DNA from: Plazaster borealis
Lineage: Eukaryota > Echinodermata > Asteroidea > Forcipulatida > Labidiasteridae
DNA: 64,000 bases
Direction of reading: 5' to 3'
Assembly (NCBI GenBank): GCA_021014325.1
Contig: CM037471.1
Span: forward strand, 22,588,818-22,652,817
A program made the translations under genes and the position numbers. This document shows, one piece after another, positions 13,843 to 24,334 of this stretch; within the stretch, counting starts at the first letter, position 1, and each line of letters begins with the position of its first letter. Under the pieces are notes generated by a model. The model was given only the letters and a program-made list of their open reading frames with translations, had not been told where the DNA came from and ran no database searches.

Positions 13843-14096
13843 TTAGACACAGTTTCGGGTCAGTTAGACACAGTTTCGGGTCAGTTTGATAGAGATTCAG
13901 GTCAGTTTGACAGAGATTCGGGTCAGTTTGACAGAGATTCGGGTCAGTTTGACAGAGATTCGGGTCAGTTTGACAGAGATTCAGGTCAGTTTGATAGAGA
14001 TTCAGGTCAGTTTGACAGAGATTCGGGTCAGTTTGACAGAAATTCGGGTCAGTTTGACAGAGATTCTGGTCAGTTTGACAGAGATTCCGGGTCATG
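13843..14096. repeat. 21-bp minisatellite, about 12 copies
   Basis: Unit GACAGAGATTCGGGTCAGTT plus T, with C/T and A/G variants. 21 is a multiple of three, so several frames on both strands stay open (SGQFDRD, SLTEIRV, CQTDPNL). The upstream part of the plus ORF (13684-13842) has no recognisable domain. Confidence 0.9.
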
Positions 14097-14324
14097 TTGA
14101 TGCAGGAACGTTACAGCGTGGGTTAGGCCTTTGCATAGTGCATCAAATCAAATTATCAAAATTTCAAGAAATATTCAATAAAATGAACCTGTGGATTTCG
14201 TTTCTATGGGTGCCCACGTACTCCAGAAAACACATGTAGGCCTACAGCATAACCACAATGAATGTTTCAACATTTTACACACAGGCATCCTAGTTATTAA
14301 AGTTGCTTTTTAAAAGCAACTTAA

Positions 14325-14673
14325 AGGTGTTTTACAGGATTGGTGAGGATAAAACATCATTGTTTAATTTTAGTCTGACAGCTTTACTGTATGAATTGTT
14401 TCCCTCTGAAATTTTCATATTCCAGAAAACTGTATTTGAAAAACTAAACAAACAAACGCAACAGCTGATTTCGGTTGTTTCTACCAAAATTAAGGATAAT
14501 GTGTTTCATGCTGAAAATTATGCTTGTTTTTCACTATTTTCTCCTGACTCGCACAACGGATCAAGCCCAAATGTTCACAGGTTTGTTATTTCATGTATCT
14601 AGTTGATCACACTTATAAACATGAACACTGTATGCGACTATTTTGTCAGCTCTACCAATCCTGTACAATACCT
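14325..14673 (+). mobile_element. Miniature element, family C, copy 2
   Basis: TTAA at 14321-14324 and 14674-14677. Ends AGGTGTTTTACAGGATTGGT and its inverse. Shares the CCCAAATGTTCACAGGTTTG core with 4122-4457. Confidence 0.75.
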
Positions 14674-15194
14674 TTAAAGGTCGTTTCAGCTTGCGTTTCC
14701 AGTCGTCATTTTCGAGCAGATGGGAGTATTTGAGGCGAAAATGTTTGTCAGGGTGCTTGGTTCTTGTACTTGAAATTGAGAAATTGAATACTTCTATAGG
14801 GTTTTATGAGCTTTATTGGCTTAAGGAACTCCGAATCTATGGAGAGAAACATGAGCATAAGGTCAAGACGTTTGGAAACAGAAATCATAAAATCACATTA
14901 ATGACGAATTCGAGTAGTAGGCCTACTTGTTTTAAACTGTGACAGGGACTTGAGAATGAATCATATTGCCTGCTTCCTGCAGAAGGAGTTTGTGACCGGA
15001 ATTCTCCAATAAAACGTCTTGCTTAGCTCCTCAACACAACAACACGAAGACATTTCATTACTACATGATTGTGTATTACGGTATACTGTCAATGGAACAA
15101 AATAATATCACATGGATGGATAGCGTTCTTTCAGAGAAAATGGATAAAGCCCGCAGCATCTACACTGAAACATGACGTATGGGACACGTCATAC

Positions 15195-17505
15195 CACCGG
15201 CGGCGGAACCGGGGGGGCCGAGGGGGCCGTTGCCCCCCACTTTTGAAAATGTAGTCATTTTGCCCCCCCCCCCACTTTTAATCGAGCTTTTGAAACCAAA
15301 TTATGGTTCACTGACAATACCTTTTGTAATATTATACACACCTTTACATTTCTCAAAATAATCTTATTAATATAACAACAAAACAGCAAGTAACGCCAAA
15401 CTTAGGCGAGTTGCCATCCCCGGACAATAGATTATAGTTAATAGTAATGGCCCACGATGCACATTTCACCAGTCCTGCAGTGCGAGTCACCGCTGGTGCG
15501 AGTAGCAAACACGAGACTAGCGATTGGGTGTAAAAAATAGGCTGACTTAGCGGGCTGGTTCCGGAATCCCGGCTCCGCCACAACGTGTCTCCGTGCGTTA
15601 TTCCCATTAGAAGCCGTTAGCATGCACCAGCCGCAATTTCAGCTTTAGCCGCAATGTAGTGTCAGATGTTTTTTTAAATGTAGTCTCCCATTTTAATAAG
15701 GCTCACCATATACATCTGATAATAACCCCGATGTCATCTTTATTAGGCCCCGAAAATATTTCTAGTTCATTTAGTTAAGCAGTGGTAAAATGATGCGAAA
15801 CGAGCCCACCCTCCCCCTGTTGACGCGTACACGACTGCATGATGTAACATTATATAAAGTATTTTGCTACCGAATCTTTCATTCTCGGGTATATAGCCCA
15901 GCGGACTACGCTAGTGCCTCTCACGTGCAATGTTGCGCGATCGAGTAACTGTCAATAGGGGTTTTCTTCAAGTTTCTTTTTTCATCCCTCGAAACAGAAA
16001 ATTATTCTTGTTTTATTATTAAAGTTTGATTCCTATATTTAAATCGATAGTGTTACCTTTTCTTTTTCTAGTTTGTGGTTCTCGATTATTTTTTCAAGGG
16101 GAAATTTTGCTGATTCGTATAAACGCCGATGATAATGACAATTGTGTTTCAATTTGAAAACAAGTTTCACCGTCCATGAACATGACCACCACGTAGGCCC
16201 TAATCACTATTCACTTTACAAATTAGGTTTCCCAAAGTTTACTGAGGACTGGTGCGATGGTCCATTGGTTTAATAGCACGCCTGAACATGATGGCGCATA
16301 TTACCGCGAAAGTGTTTGTTTTTTTCAAATTCATTGTGCTGGGTCTCACATTGGAGGTTCCTTGATTTGCACTGAATCACCAATGTGTGCTAGCTCATCA
16401 TACCCATAAATGGTTTAAAATTCATCTTAATTAAAAACAAGTCAACACTGTAATGTCCTTCTTTGAAGTGGCAAGGTATAGAATGTAGCTCTGAGTACCG
16501 GGTGGTGTGGGTCGCTGCCCTGTACATTTTTTTATATCTGAAAGTGAAACGTGTAGTTTGGTGCAGTATTGTGACCTTGTTTTGTCCTGTTTTGATTTCT
16601 GTAAAAGGTAGGATGAACAACACACCCACTGAAACACCACCATAATTATTTACATTAAAAATCAACAACTCCCATAAACCACTTTCTGTGCTGTCTTCAG
16701 GTCAATAGTCAAGATTTTATTGTATGAGTCATGTGGTCTCAATACTCCAAGCAACCCTGTATTATATTTACATATACATATTCACAAATTAAATCAACCT
16801 ATGGCCGATAATTCATTAAAAACAAATTTGTGCGGCCGTTTTGAAAAATGCTTGTCTGCAAGTGCGCATGCTCATAAAGACACCATTCTAGAAAGAGGCT
16901 AGAGGCGCGGTCGGGATGCGTCTTATGAGCATGCGCACTCGCCACGTTAGCCGATTAGCTTAGCGGCTGAATGACGTAGACACAATCTGCATTTAGTCGA
17001 TCTAACAAAACACGTCTTGATGGCCAATTGGCAAATCACAGAATGGTGGTAGCTGTTCAGTAAGGTATAGTAATTTTGTCTAACGATCGTTCCCGAAAAA
17101 CGCCATTTTTACGGGTAAATTGCATTTTGGCTTAGAGCTGCGTCAATCGCTCCTGTTGTTAACCCAGTCGAGTTGAATTTGGTTCAGTAATACACTTTTT
17201 AGATCGCTGAAAGTAAAATTAACTCCAAAGATCTTGTGATTTATCTGCGTAAAAGAATTGGTTCAGATAAATCATGTGAACTTAGATATTTGAAAATGCT
17301 CGATAACGGCCAAATTTGACAGTTTCTTTAAGGGATTGGTCTACTCTACTCCTGGAAGACCGTCAGAGTCATGTGTGGGTCTATTCTGTACCCAAATAGC
17401 CCAACATAGCCGGTGTGTGCCTACATACCTATGTTGTGCAAATGGAAATAAAATACATAGGAAAAAAAAGGGCCCCCCACTTTTAAAAGTGTTCCGCCGC
17501 CGCTG
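15195..17505. mobile_element. Non-autonomous hAT element, 2.31 kb
   Basis: CGTCATAC occurs at 15187-15194 and again at 17506-17513, an 8-bp target duplication. Just inside, CACCGGCGGCGGAAC faces the inverted CAGCGGCGGCGGAAC (one mismatch in 15), and both ends continue into G/C-homopolymer and CCCCCCACTTTT sequence. An 8-bp duplication with CA(G)-starting termini is the signature of hAT elements. The interior has no ORF above about 92 codons and no recognisable transposase, so it must be mobilised in trans. The interior also holds AT-rich stretches of unknown origin. Confidence 0.8.
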
Positions 17506-19186
17506 CGTCATACAAATAACAAGGATGTTGATTTGGGGTCCTAATTAATACGTACATGGGAGGACATTATCTTAAATTATGTTATGTAACATTATCCTTT
17601 TTTACAGACTTGTAACATCCTAAACCGATATTGCGTTAAATGTAGTATCAGATTAGTTGTTTCCTATTAATGAATATCAATACCTTTTAAAAAAATCACA
17701 CACTTTAAATTATAAAGTCCACGGTGACAGTTTCATTTAAAATTTCAAAATCCAAACCCCAGACACGACATTGGTGAAACGCGCGTCAAAAACACACAGT
17801 CCACTCAAAACAAAAAATTGAACGGTGACGTCCAATAAAATCAGCAGCTTACTCACGTATACGTTGGGTGTTAGCCGGCTTGTTTGCTTTAACAGGAAAT
17901 CCCCATCTCTTGTAGGAACTACTCACCAAAAGGTATGGCACACACTCAGACGTGACTGGCTTGTGACGCGTCGCAAGTCTCCAACAGCTTCTGGGCTCCA
18001 GCGCGAGGCATTTATTTTATACTTTTGGAGACGCCAAGCTTTCCTCCCAAGCTGGTCAGAGCAGGTGAAGTGCACGTCGGAATGGGTTGCCAGCTCTTTG
18101 CATCCCCATCGGATAAGATACTCAAGTCCGGTAATGACACAGTAAATGGCTACAGAGTGGCGGTAGCACTAGTGAGTTTACGAGCTTGTAATTTCGTGTC
18201 CATAGCGACGACGGCGCTGGAAAACACACACATACACGCAACAATTTTGGTTACCATTCAGTCGCTCTCGTCACCCCGCGTGCCACTCAATCTGATTTTT
18301 ATAACGCTCGTTTCCCCCTTTTTTGACTTTTGCATAGGCCATATGACGAAGATGAATTTCACAGTTACCGCAGGCTGGACGACTACTAAATCTAGCCTGG
18401 CACTTCTCTCTAGGGATGCTCATCAGGAGTCTCACAAAAATATGAATTTGCCTAAAGGCCGTTCGGTTTCCATGCTATGACGTCATGATCTTAGTTAGCC
18501 ATATTATTCGGTTGATTTTTTGATTTTTTTTTCTAGCGGTTGAGGACCCTTGGGTGCAGCCCACTTGATTAATGCACCATTATGAATGATTCAACAACGG
18601 GATATGGCCAACTCTTATTCAGGAAGACTAAAAGGAGAATTAAGAGTCGTCGAATCTCATTCTGGTTTTACTAAAGGGGATTTCGTGCTTATTATAATAT
18701 GCGGCATGCCCGAGGAAATCGTGAAGCACTTCTTGATCATAACTGTCACCGTTCAGAATAATACAACTTGTAAACCAGTCTCTTGGAAACCTTCTTATTT
18801 CTGTTGACATCATTTGTGATGTTTTGTGGTTTTCGCTGTTTGCGTGACTGAATGAAAAAATAAATAAACCTGACCGCTAGCCTATATCAAAGTGTCGATT
18901 ACAGTATGGACAAATGTATAGGCAGTATACAGCCAGTGGCGACAATAACATATTTGTTTAGTTGCGAACAGTTCTCAGTTGTATAGGAGGCATTCAACGA
19001 GTTATTAGATGTTGATGAAACACCTTTAGATGTAGGATCATAGATTGATTCAGTGTCAAGAACGTAATGCTGATTTATGGGCCAAATTGTCAATTAAGAT
19101 ACAGTATAAGTGTCCTGTGAAAGTTTCAGCTGAATACATTATGTATACGGTAGTGTCTTATAAAGATGGTAGGCCTACACCACAAA

Positions 19187-19408
19187 AACTGGGGTGTTAA
19201 AATTGACACCAGAGTGTTGTCACATTTAGATAATTCCCCAAAAATAATCAAAATTTACACCATGTGGTGTTAAAATAACACTAAATAACACTAATTTCTG
19301 CCACACAACTACATTGGTGTTATTTTAACACAATATGGTGATAATTTTGATTATTTTGTGGCTATATGTGACAACAACCTGGTGTAAATTTTAACAACCC
19401 AGTTTGGT
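19187..19408. mobile_element. Foldback element with GGTGTTAAAAT arms
   Basis: AACTGGGGTGTTAAAATTGAC faces GTGTAAATTTTAACAACCCAG; inner blocks (AATAATCAAAATTTACACC / ATTTTGATTATTTTG, GTGGTGTTAAAATAACAC) also pair. A related GGTGTTA/TAACACC-rich stretch lies at 20239-20372. Confidence 0.65.
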
Positions 19409-19650
19409 GGTAAGCATCCTGAACAAGTTGTTTCGTCTAAAATCCACAAAATTGTGTCGACAAATTTGAACATCCAAAACTCTCCTCAAGGCGAGTTTTG
19501 GAGTTTCAAATTTCCATGGTGTCCGTTTGTGAACGCTGCGGCTGGAGATGCGCTTGGTATGCCTGCGTCACCTCAAGTAAGCTTTCGGGTAGAAATTACA
19601 CATTTTTTCAGGGTCATTTATACGGTACCAAAGTATGACCCATACCTTTA

Positions 19651-19768
19651 AAGGCAGTGGACACTATTGGTAATTACTCAAAATAATTATTGGCATAAAA
19701 CCTTACTTGGTAACGAGTAATGGGGAGCTGTTGATAGTATAAAACATTGTGAGAAACGACTCCCTCTG
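19651..19768 (+). mobile_element. Left third of a family A element, fused to a GGCTACGGC palindrome
   Basis: AAAGGCAGTGGACACTATTGG through GAGAAACGACTCCCTCT matches the left part of family A. The sequence then switches without a gap to a GGCTACGGC-type element (19769-19891). The rest of family A is missing. Confidence 0.7.
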
Positions 19769-19891
19769 GCAGCTACAGCTATGGCTACGGCTAGATTATC
19801 GCGTCGTCGTACATTGAAGTATAGGACGTCCTTAGCAACACCCTTAGCAACAGCCGTAGCCGTAGCTGTAGTCGCCAATTCGGATACGGCC
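19769..19891. mobile_element. GGCTACGGC palindromic miniature element, fused to family A
   Basis: GGCAGCTACAGCTATGGCTA to CCAATTCGGATACGGCC. The left terminus is cut where it joins the family A fragment. Confidence 0.7.
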
Positions 19892-20898
19892 TATGGCTCT
19901 TTTCGAAACCGCGGCTTGGTCTTGGGCTCCGGCTTAGGCTCTCTCAGTTATTTTGGAACACGTGCGTAATTGGTATACGGGATTTTTTAACAAGCGCAGA
20001 GCCTCAACCGGATTCGAAGCCGAATTCGTAGTTTCGAAAATGCCAAATACCGCATGCTCAAAGGTGTTGGAAAAAGAGTTTCTATATGCCAAGAAACGAA
20101 AGCTTTCCATTCCAGTGAAATGACTTTAGGCCTACTTAATGTTAACCGAGTCCCGCGCTGTTTTAAAATCACAGCTGCTTAACGATTTATTCTCTTGGCT
20201 TTTATAATTTCGATCATAACACTGCCGTTTTAACTTGATTCTTTGGGGTATCTATTATGTGATAACACCCAGCATGGTGTTAGTTATCTCCATCACTATA
20301 ATGTTGGTGAAATTAACACCGTGTCGGTGTTTTTACAAGAGAATCAATTTAACACCAGAGTGTTTGCAGTGTATACTTAACTGTTCTTAATTAAAATCTG
20401 TTTTGTAATTTGGTGAATAGTGCCATCGGCATTTCATCCTTTTCTCTTGCATTAAACATATATAAATATTTATTGTTTTCCACTTTTTATATAGGCCCTA
20501 TTATTTTATAGTATTTAGGTGTTTTTTCGTTGTGTGTTTTATACCTATAGTATTTGTTTATCGTTTTAATTTTCATGATGCAAGGCCCAAATGAAACCAT
20601 GCAGTTCAAACTGATTTGGCTCACCATCGTTGAGATAGAGGAAATAAATCAACACATTATTCAATCAATGAAGGGGACACACAGGTGTGCCAAAAAGGGA
20701 AACATTTGATATCTGCACCACGACGAAAGGCCAAGTTTGTTCAATTATCGAGCGTTTCGTTTGGGGCTACTTTTTTAATTCCGATCGCTATAAAAACCGT
20801 TTGTTGATAATGATTTTTTTTAAAGTACACCTGTATTTCAGTAGGTCACGGGTTCAACGCTTACACAAGCAAAAAGCAAGAACCTGTTATTGTGTTAA

Positions 20899-21242
20899 AG
20901 GCATTGTACACGTTTGGTAATTACTCAAAATATATATTAGCATAAAAACTTACTTGGTAGTATAAAACATTGTGAGAAACGACTTCCTCTGAAGTAACGT
21001 AGTTTTTGAGAAAGAGGTAATTTCTCACTAAAATAATAAAAGACTTATTGCAAGAAGCCTTTTATTCCTAACTGAAAGCACACACATTTGTACAACAAGG
21101 GTGTTTTTTCTTTCACCATTTTCTTGCAACTTCAATGACCAATTGAGCCCAAATTTTCACAGGCTTGTTATTTTATGCATATGTTGGGATACACCAAGTG
21201 AGAATACTGGTCTTTGACAATTACCAAACGTGTTCAGTGCCT
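20899..21242 (+). mobile_element. TTAA-flanked miniature element, family A, copy 3
   Basis: TTAA on both sides (20895-20898, 21243-21246). Lacks about 20 bp near the left end (the AACGAGCAACAGAGAGC segment) relative to other copies. Confidence 0.83.
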
Positions 21243-21906
21243 TTAAACAACTGTAGCTTTGACTCGCAGCAAATTGATGGAAAATAAGTCCTCATTATAC
21301 AGACTAGATGCAAGGGTGTCGAATTCCATTGGGACGCACGTACGTTTGCTGCATGCTCTGTAATTATTAATTTGCAACACAGTACACCGCGTGTCCTTGC
21401 CTGGCGCTTAAACATTACGAGTCGAGACGTGACTGCGAGATAAACGATTTGTCTTTATATTGATGATTCCGGTGTGTACCTCACTGTACGCCGCATTGAT
21501 CAATAATTGAATTGGATTCAAAATAAAACAGGTGCCTGCTGGTATTTCATCGTGAGACTTTACAGAATGTTGCGTTGGGGTAATGCATGCCTTGCTCCAA
21601 TCAAGAACATTAATCCAAAAAGCTTACATGTTTTTTTTTTTATTCCAACGGAACGTGCTCGAGGGTATTCCCGAGATAAATTCTCAGGTTTCTTGAATTT
21701 AAAGAGAGTTTGCCTTTTTTGTATTAATAGCCATGTTTTAATGGGCAACGGTTTCTGCAAAATGTACTGACACTATTCCTCTTCTTCAATAAACTAACAA
21801 TGATGAAGCGTTGCTTCATTTCTAATTTTTCTATTTTATTGAGATTCCAGGAACCTCTAACCCAAGGAGAATCCATCGATACTTCTGCAAAATGACTAGA
21901 TACTTA

Positions 21907-22006
21907 TAGCTTTCAAGTTTTACGTTCTTCTTCTTCTTCTTGCTCTTGTTGTTGCTGTTGTTGTTGTTGCTGTTGCTGTTGCTGTTGCTGTTGTTGTTGT
22001 TGTTGT

Positions 22007-22101
<95 letters not shown>

Positions 22102-22442
22102 TTGTTGTTGTTGTTGTTGTTGCTGTTGCTGTTGCTGTTGTTGTTCTTCTGTTCTTCTTGTTGTTCTTCTTGTTCTTGTTCTTGTTCTTTTTCTTTTTCT
22201 TCCTCTTCTTCATTAGTCTTTTCTTCTTCTTTTTTTCCTTTCGCATTCCAGAGGGACAGAGGTATGTTGGAGGTTTTATCGATACTGATGTCAAACCGAA
22301 TAAAAACAATTTTAAGAGCGACTATTTTCTATTGTTTTGGGCAACTTTTTAGCTTTCAGGTTTTATGTTCTTCTTCTGTTGTTTTTCCTCTTCATCTTCT
22401 TCTGTTTTCCCCTTTTTCTGCTTCTTCTTCTTCTTCTTCTTC
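21907..22442. repeat. Microsatellite-rich host unit, copied around the LINE
   Basis: TAGCTTTCA(A/G)GTTTTA followed by TTC repeats occurs at 21907 and again at 22351. The block from GCATTCCAGAGGGACAGAGG to AAGAGCGAC (about 22240-22322) recurs at about 28630-28710. The simplest reading is two tandem host units, the second split by the LINE within its TTC tract. Confidence 0.6.
21926..22235 (+). repeat. Compound CTG/TTG and TTC microsatellite
   Basis: A roughly 300-bp run of TTGCTG and TTG units followed by TTCTTG and TTC units. All frames stay open (poly-Leu on plus, poly-Thr/Ala on minus), so the long ORFs here are not genes. Confidence 0.95.
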
Positions 22443-22652
22443 GTGTGGCACGTATTTCGATCGAGCTCCGTAGTAAGTAGAAATATTTTAGCTTTTAGAC
22501 CTCGTATGGTCCTAGTTCTTTCACTAGGTTGTAGATTATTGTTTATTGATTAGGCTAGACCGGCCTGCCCTTGATTGGTGTTTTCAATTTGCTGTATTTC
22601 GAGGGTAATTTTTCCAAAATATCTGCTAAAATTTACAGCTAGGCTGGCCCTC

Positions 22653-24313
22653 ATGGCCAGTCAAGCAGAACCCTCCATTCAGGGGCAGTCGGGCGTGAGC
22701 ACGGCTGCCCCTGCACCACTGTCCAAGGCAACGAGCCTTTCAGCAGTGTAACCAGGAACAATGGGGTTGCCTTTAAAGCTACTGACAATATCCCCATTCA
22801 AAGCTACATTGATGCTTTTGTTACTCACGTTCCACCTAAAGATGTCGTCTCTGCCTCTCGTATTTCCAATGGCCGAATTGCCATTTATTTGAGCTCGAGA
22901 GCGGCAGTCATTGACGCTACCAATTACGGTCTGAGACTCGGTGATTCCTTTCTCGAGCTCACTCCGCTCAATAAACCTACTACTCGGCTTACTCTCTCAA
23001 ATGTGTACCCCGAAATTCCAAATAACGTTCTTGCTCACAATTTATCTGGTTTCTGTAAGGTGGTGTCTCAGATCCGACCCATACCCCTAGGCTTCAAAAA
23101 CAAAGAGCTGTCACACATAATGTCATTCAGAAGACAAGTCCAGGTTCTTCTCAATGGAAATGTCACTCCTCCCGATCACATTAATTTTACCTATGCTGGC
23201 GTTAATTATCGTGTCTTCCTGTCTACCGAGTCGGTCAAGTGTTTTAACTGTGGGGAATACGGCCACATCAGCCGCTCCTGTAAAAAACCAGCAGTACAGC
23301 ACCTTCCAATGACACTGGCAATCCACTTAACCCTCCAACCTTCATACATGGAAACAAATCTGACCCCAAACACCCTCCCAAGAACCCCAAACCCACAGGA
23401 CCGCCGGCCCCCCACAAAAGTGTTCCGCCAGCCCCTGCCCACCACCACATCAGCCCCCACTGGTAGACCGATAGACCCAGCGGGGCGTCCGCCCGAATTG
23501 GCTGCGCTTTCCAAGAAGCGAACATCGGGCGCGGCCCTTCCCACAACTACCGCCTCTAATAAGCGACCCCCCCCCTCGGGGCCGTCCTCCTCTGTGACGG
23601 GATCCAGAAAGAGAGCCTCTACTGTCTCCCCCAACCTCCTCCCTGGACCATCGACGTCCGCTTCGGATGTCACCAGGCACGACAGTGCTCCCACTTCCTC
23701 CCACCCTACCTCTTCCCACCAATCCTCCTCATGTAATCTAGGTTCATCATCCGACCCCACTCTCTCGATCTGGGGGTCCCCTCCTGCCCCCACAAGACTC
23801 TTTTCCGAAGTCATCTCTAAGCGGAAACAGTCCCCGCCCCAACCCCCCAAACCACTAACCTCGTTCCCCTAAAGTCCGCACCACCCCGCAAACTGACCAA
23901 AAACTACAACCCCAATGCAAACGTCCTCCCCAGACCTTTCCCAGGCCCTCAGTGCCACATCTCCCTCCGTATCCACGCCCCTCTCCAGAGCGGGTGGCCC
24001 TGCGACCGACTCGGAGCATTGGGATGACACACAAACCACTGACGAAGAAACATCTATCTCCGCCGATTCACTATCCACATGTAAGGGACCCCTTTCCAAT
24101 GCGGAACTTATCCAATTTCTCACCACCGTCAAAGCCCGAAAAAACCAGATTTTATCGCTCGCAAATTCACCGCAAACATTCCTGGACTTGTCAAACAGCT
24201 CAAGCCTATGCGAAACAGTCCCCTACTCCAAAAGCATGCAGCAGAGGATTCAAAAGCTGATCAAAAACTTGACGTGTAACTCCTTTCCCAATGGATCCTT
24301 ATACATGTATTAG
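22653..24313 (+). pseudogene. LINE ORF1 (gag-like, CCHC zinc knuckle), broken
   Basis: An ATG at 22653 opens a short frame that stops at about 22751. The main frame (22889-23872 and its upstream extension) then encodes an RNA-binding-type domain followed by a CX2CX4HX4C knuckle (CFNCGEYGHISRSC, 23239-23280) and a long Pro/Ser/Thr-rich region. Stops near 23870 and 23912 interrupt the frame before it resumes at 23915-24313 with a Gln/Leu-rich tail. The protein would bind element RNA and act in RNP assembly. The breaks may be mutations or base-calling errors. Confidence 0.75.
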
Positions 24314-24334
24314 AACCTTTTATTTTCACTAACA

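Larger units (their letters stand above)
10277..15186. other. Noncoding interval with family A, family C and minisatellite
   Basis: Outside the listed repeats, open frames (for example 10816-11229, 12687-12956) show no domain, no codon bias and no splice logic. Nothing supportable as a gene. Confidence 0.5.
17514..21900. other. Noncoding interval between hAT element and LINE locus
   Basis: Contains a GC-richer part at 17825-18480 with overlapping open frames of 106 and 151 codons, none recognisable. The rest is miniature elements and foldbacks. Confidence 0.5.

Noticed and set aside
21920..22473. Long poly-Leu (plus) and poly-Thr/Ala (minus) ORFs
   Set aside because: Products of a CTG/TTG and TTC microsatellite; every frame is open there.
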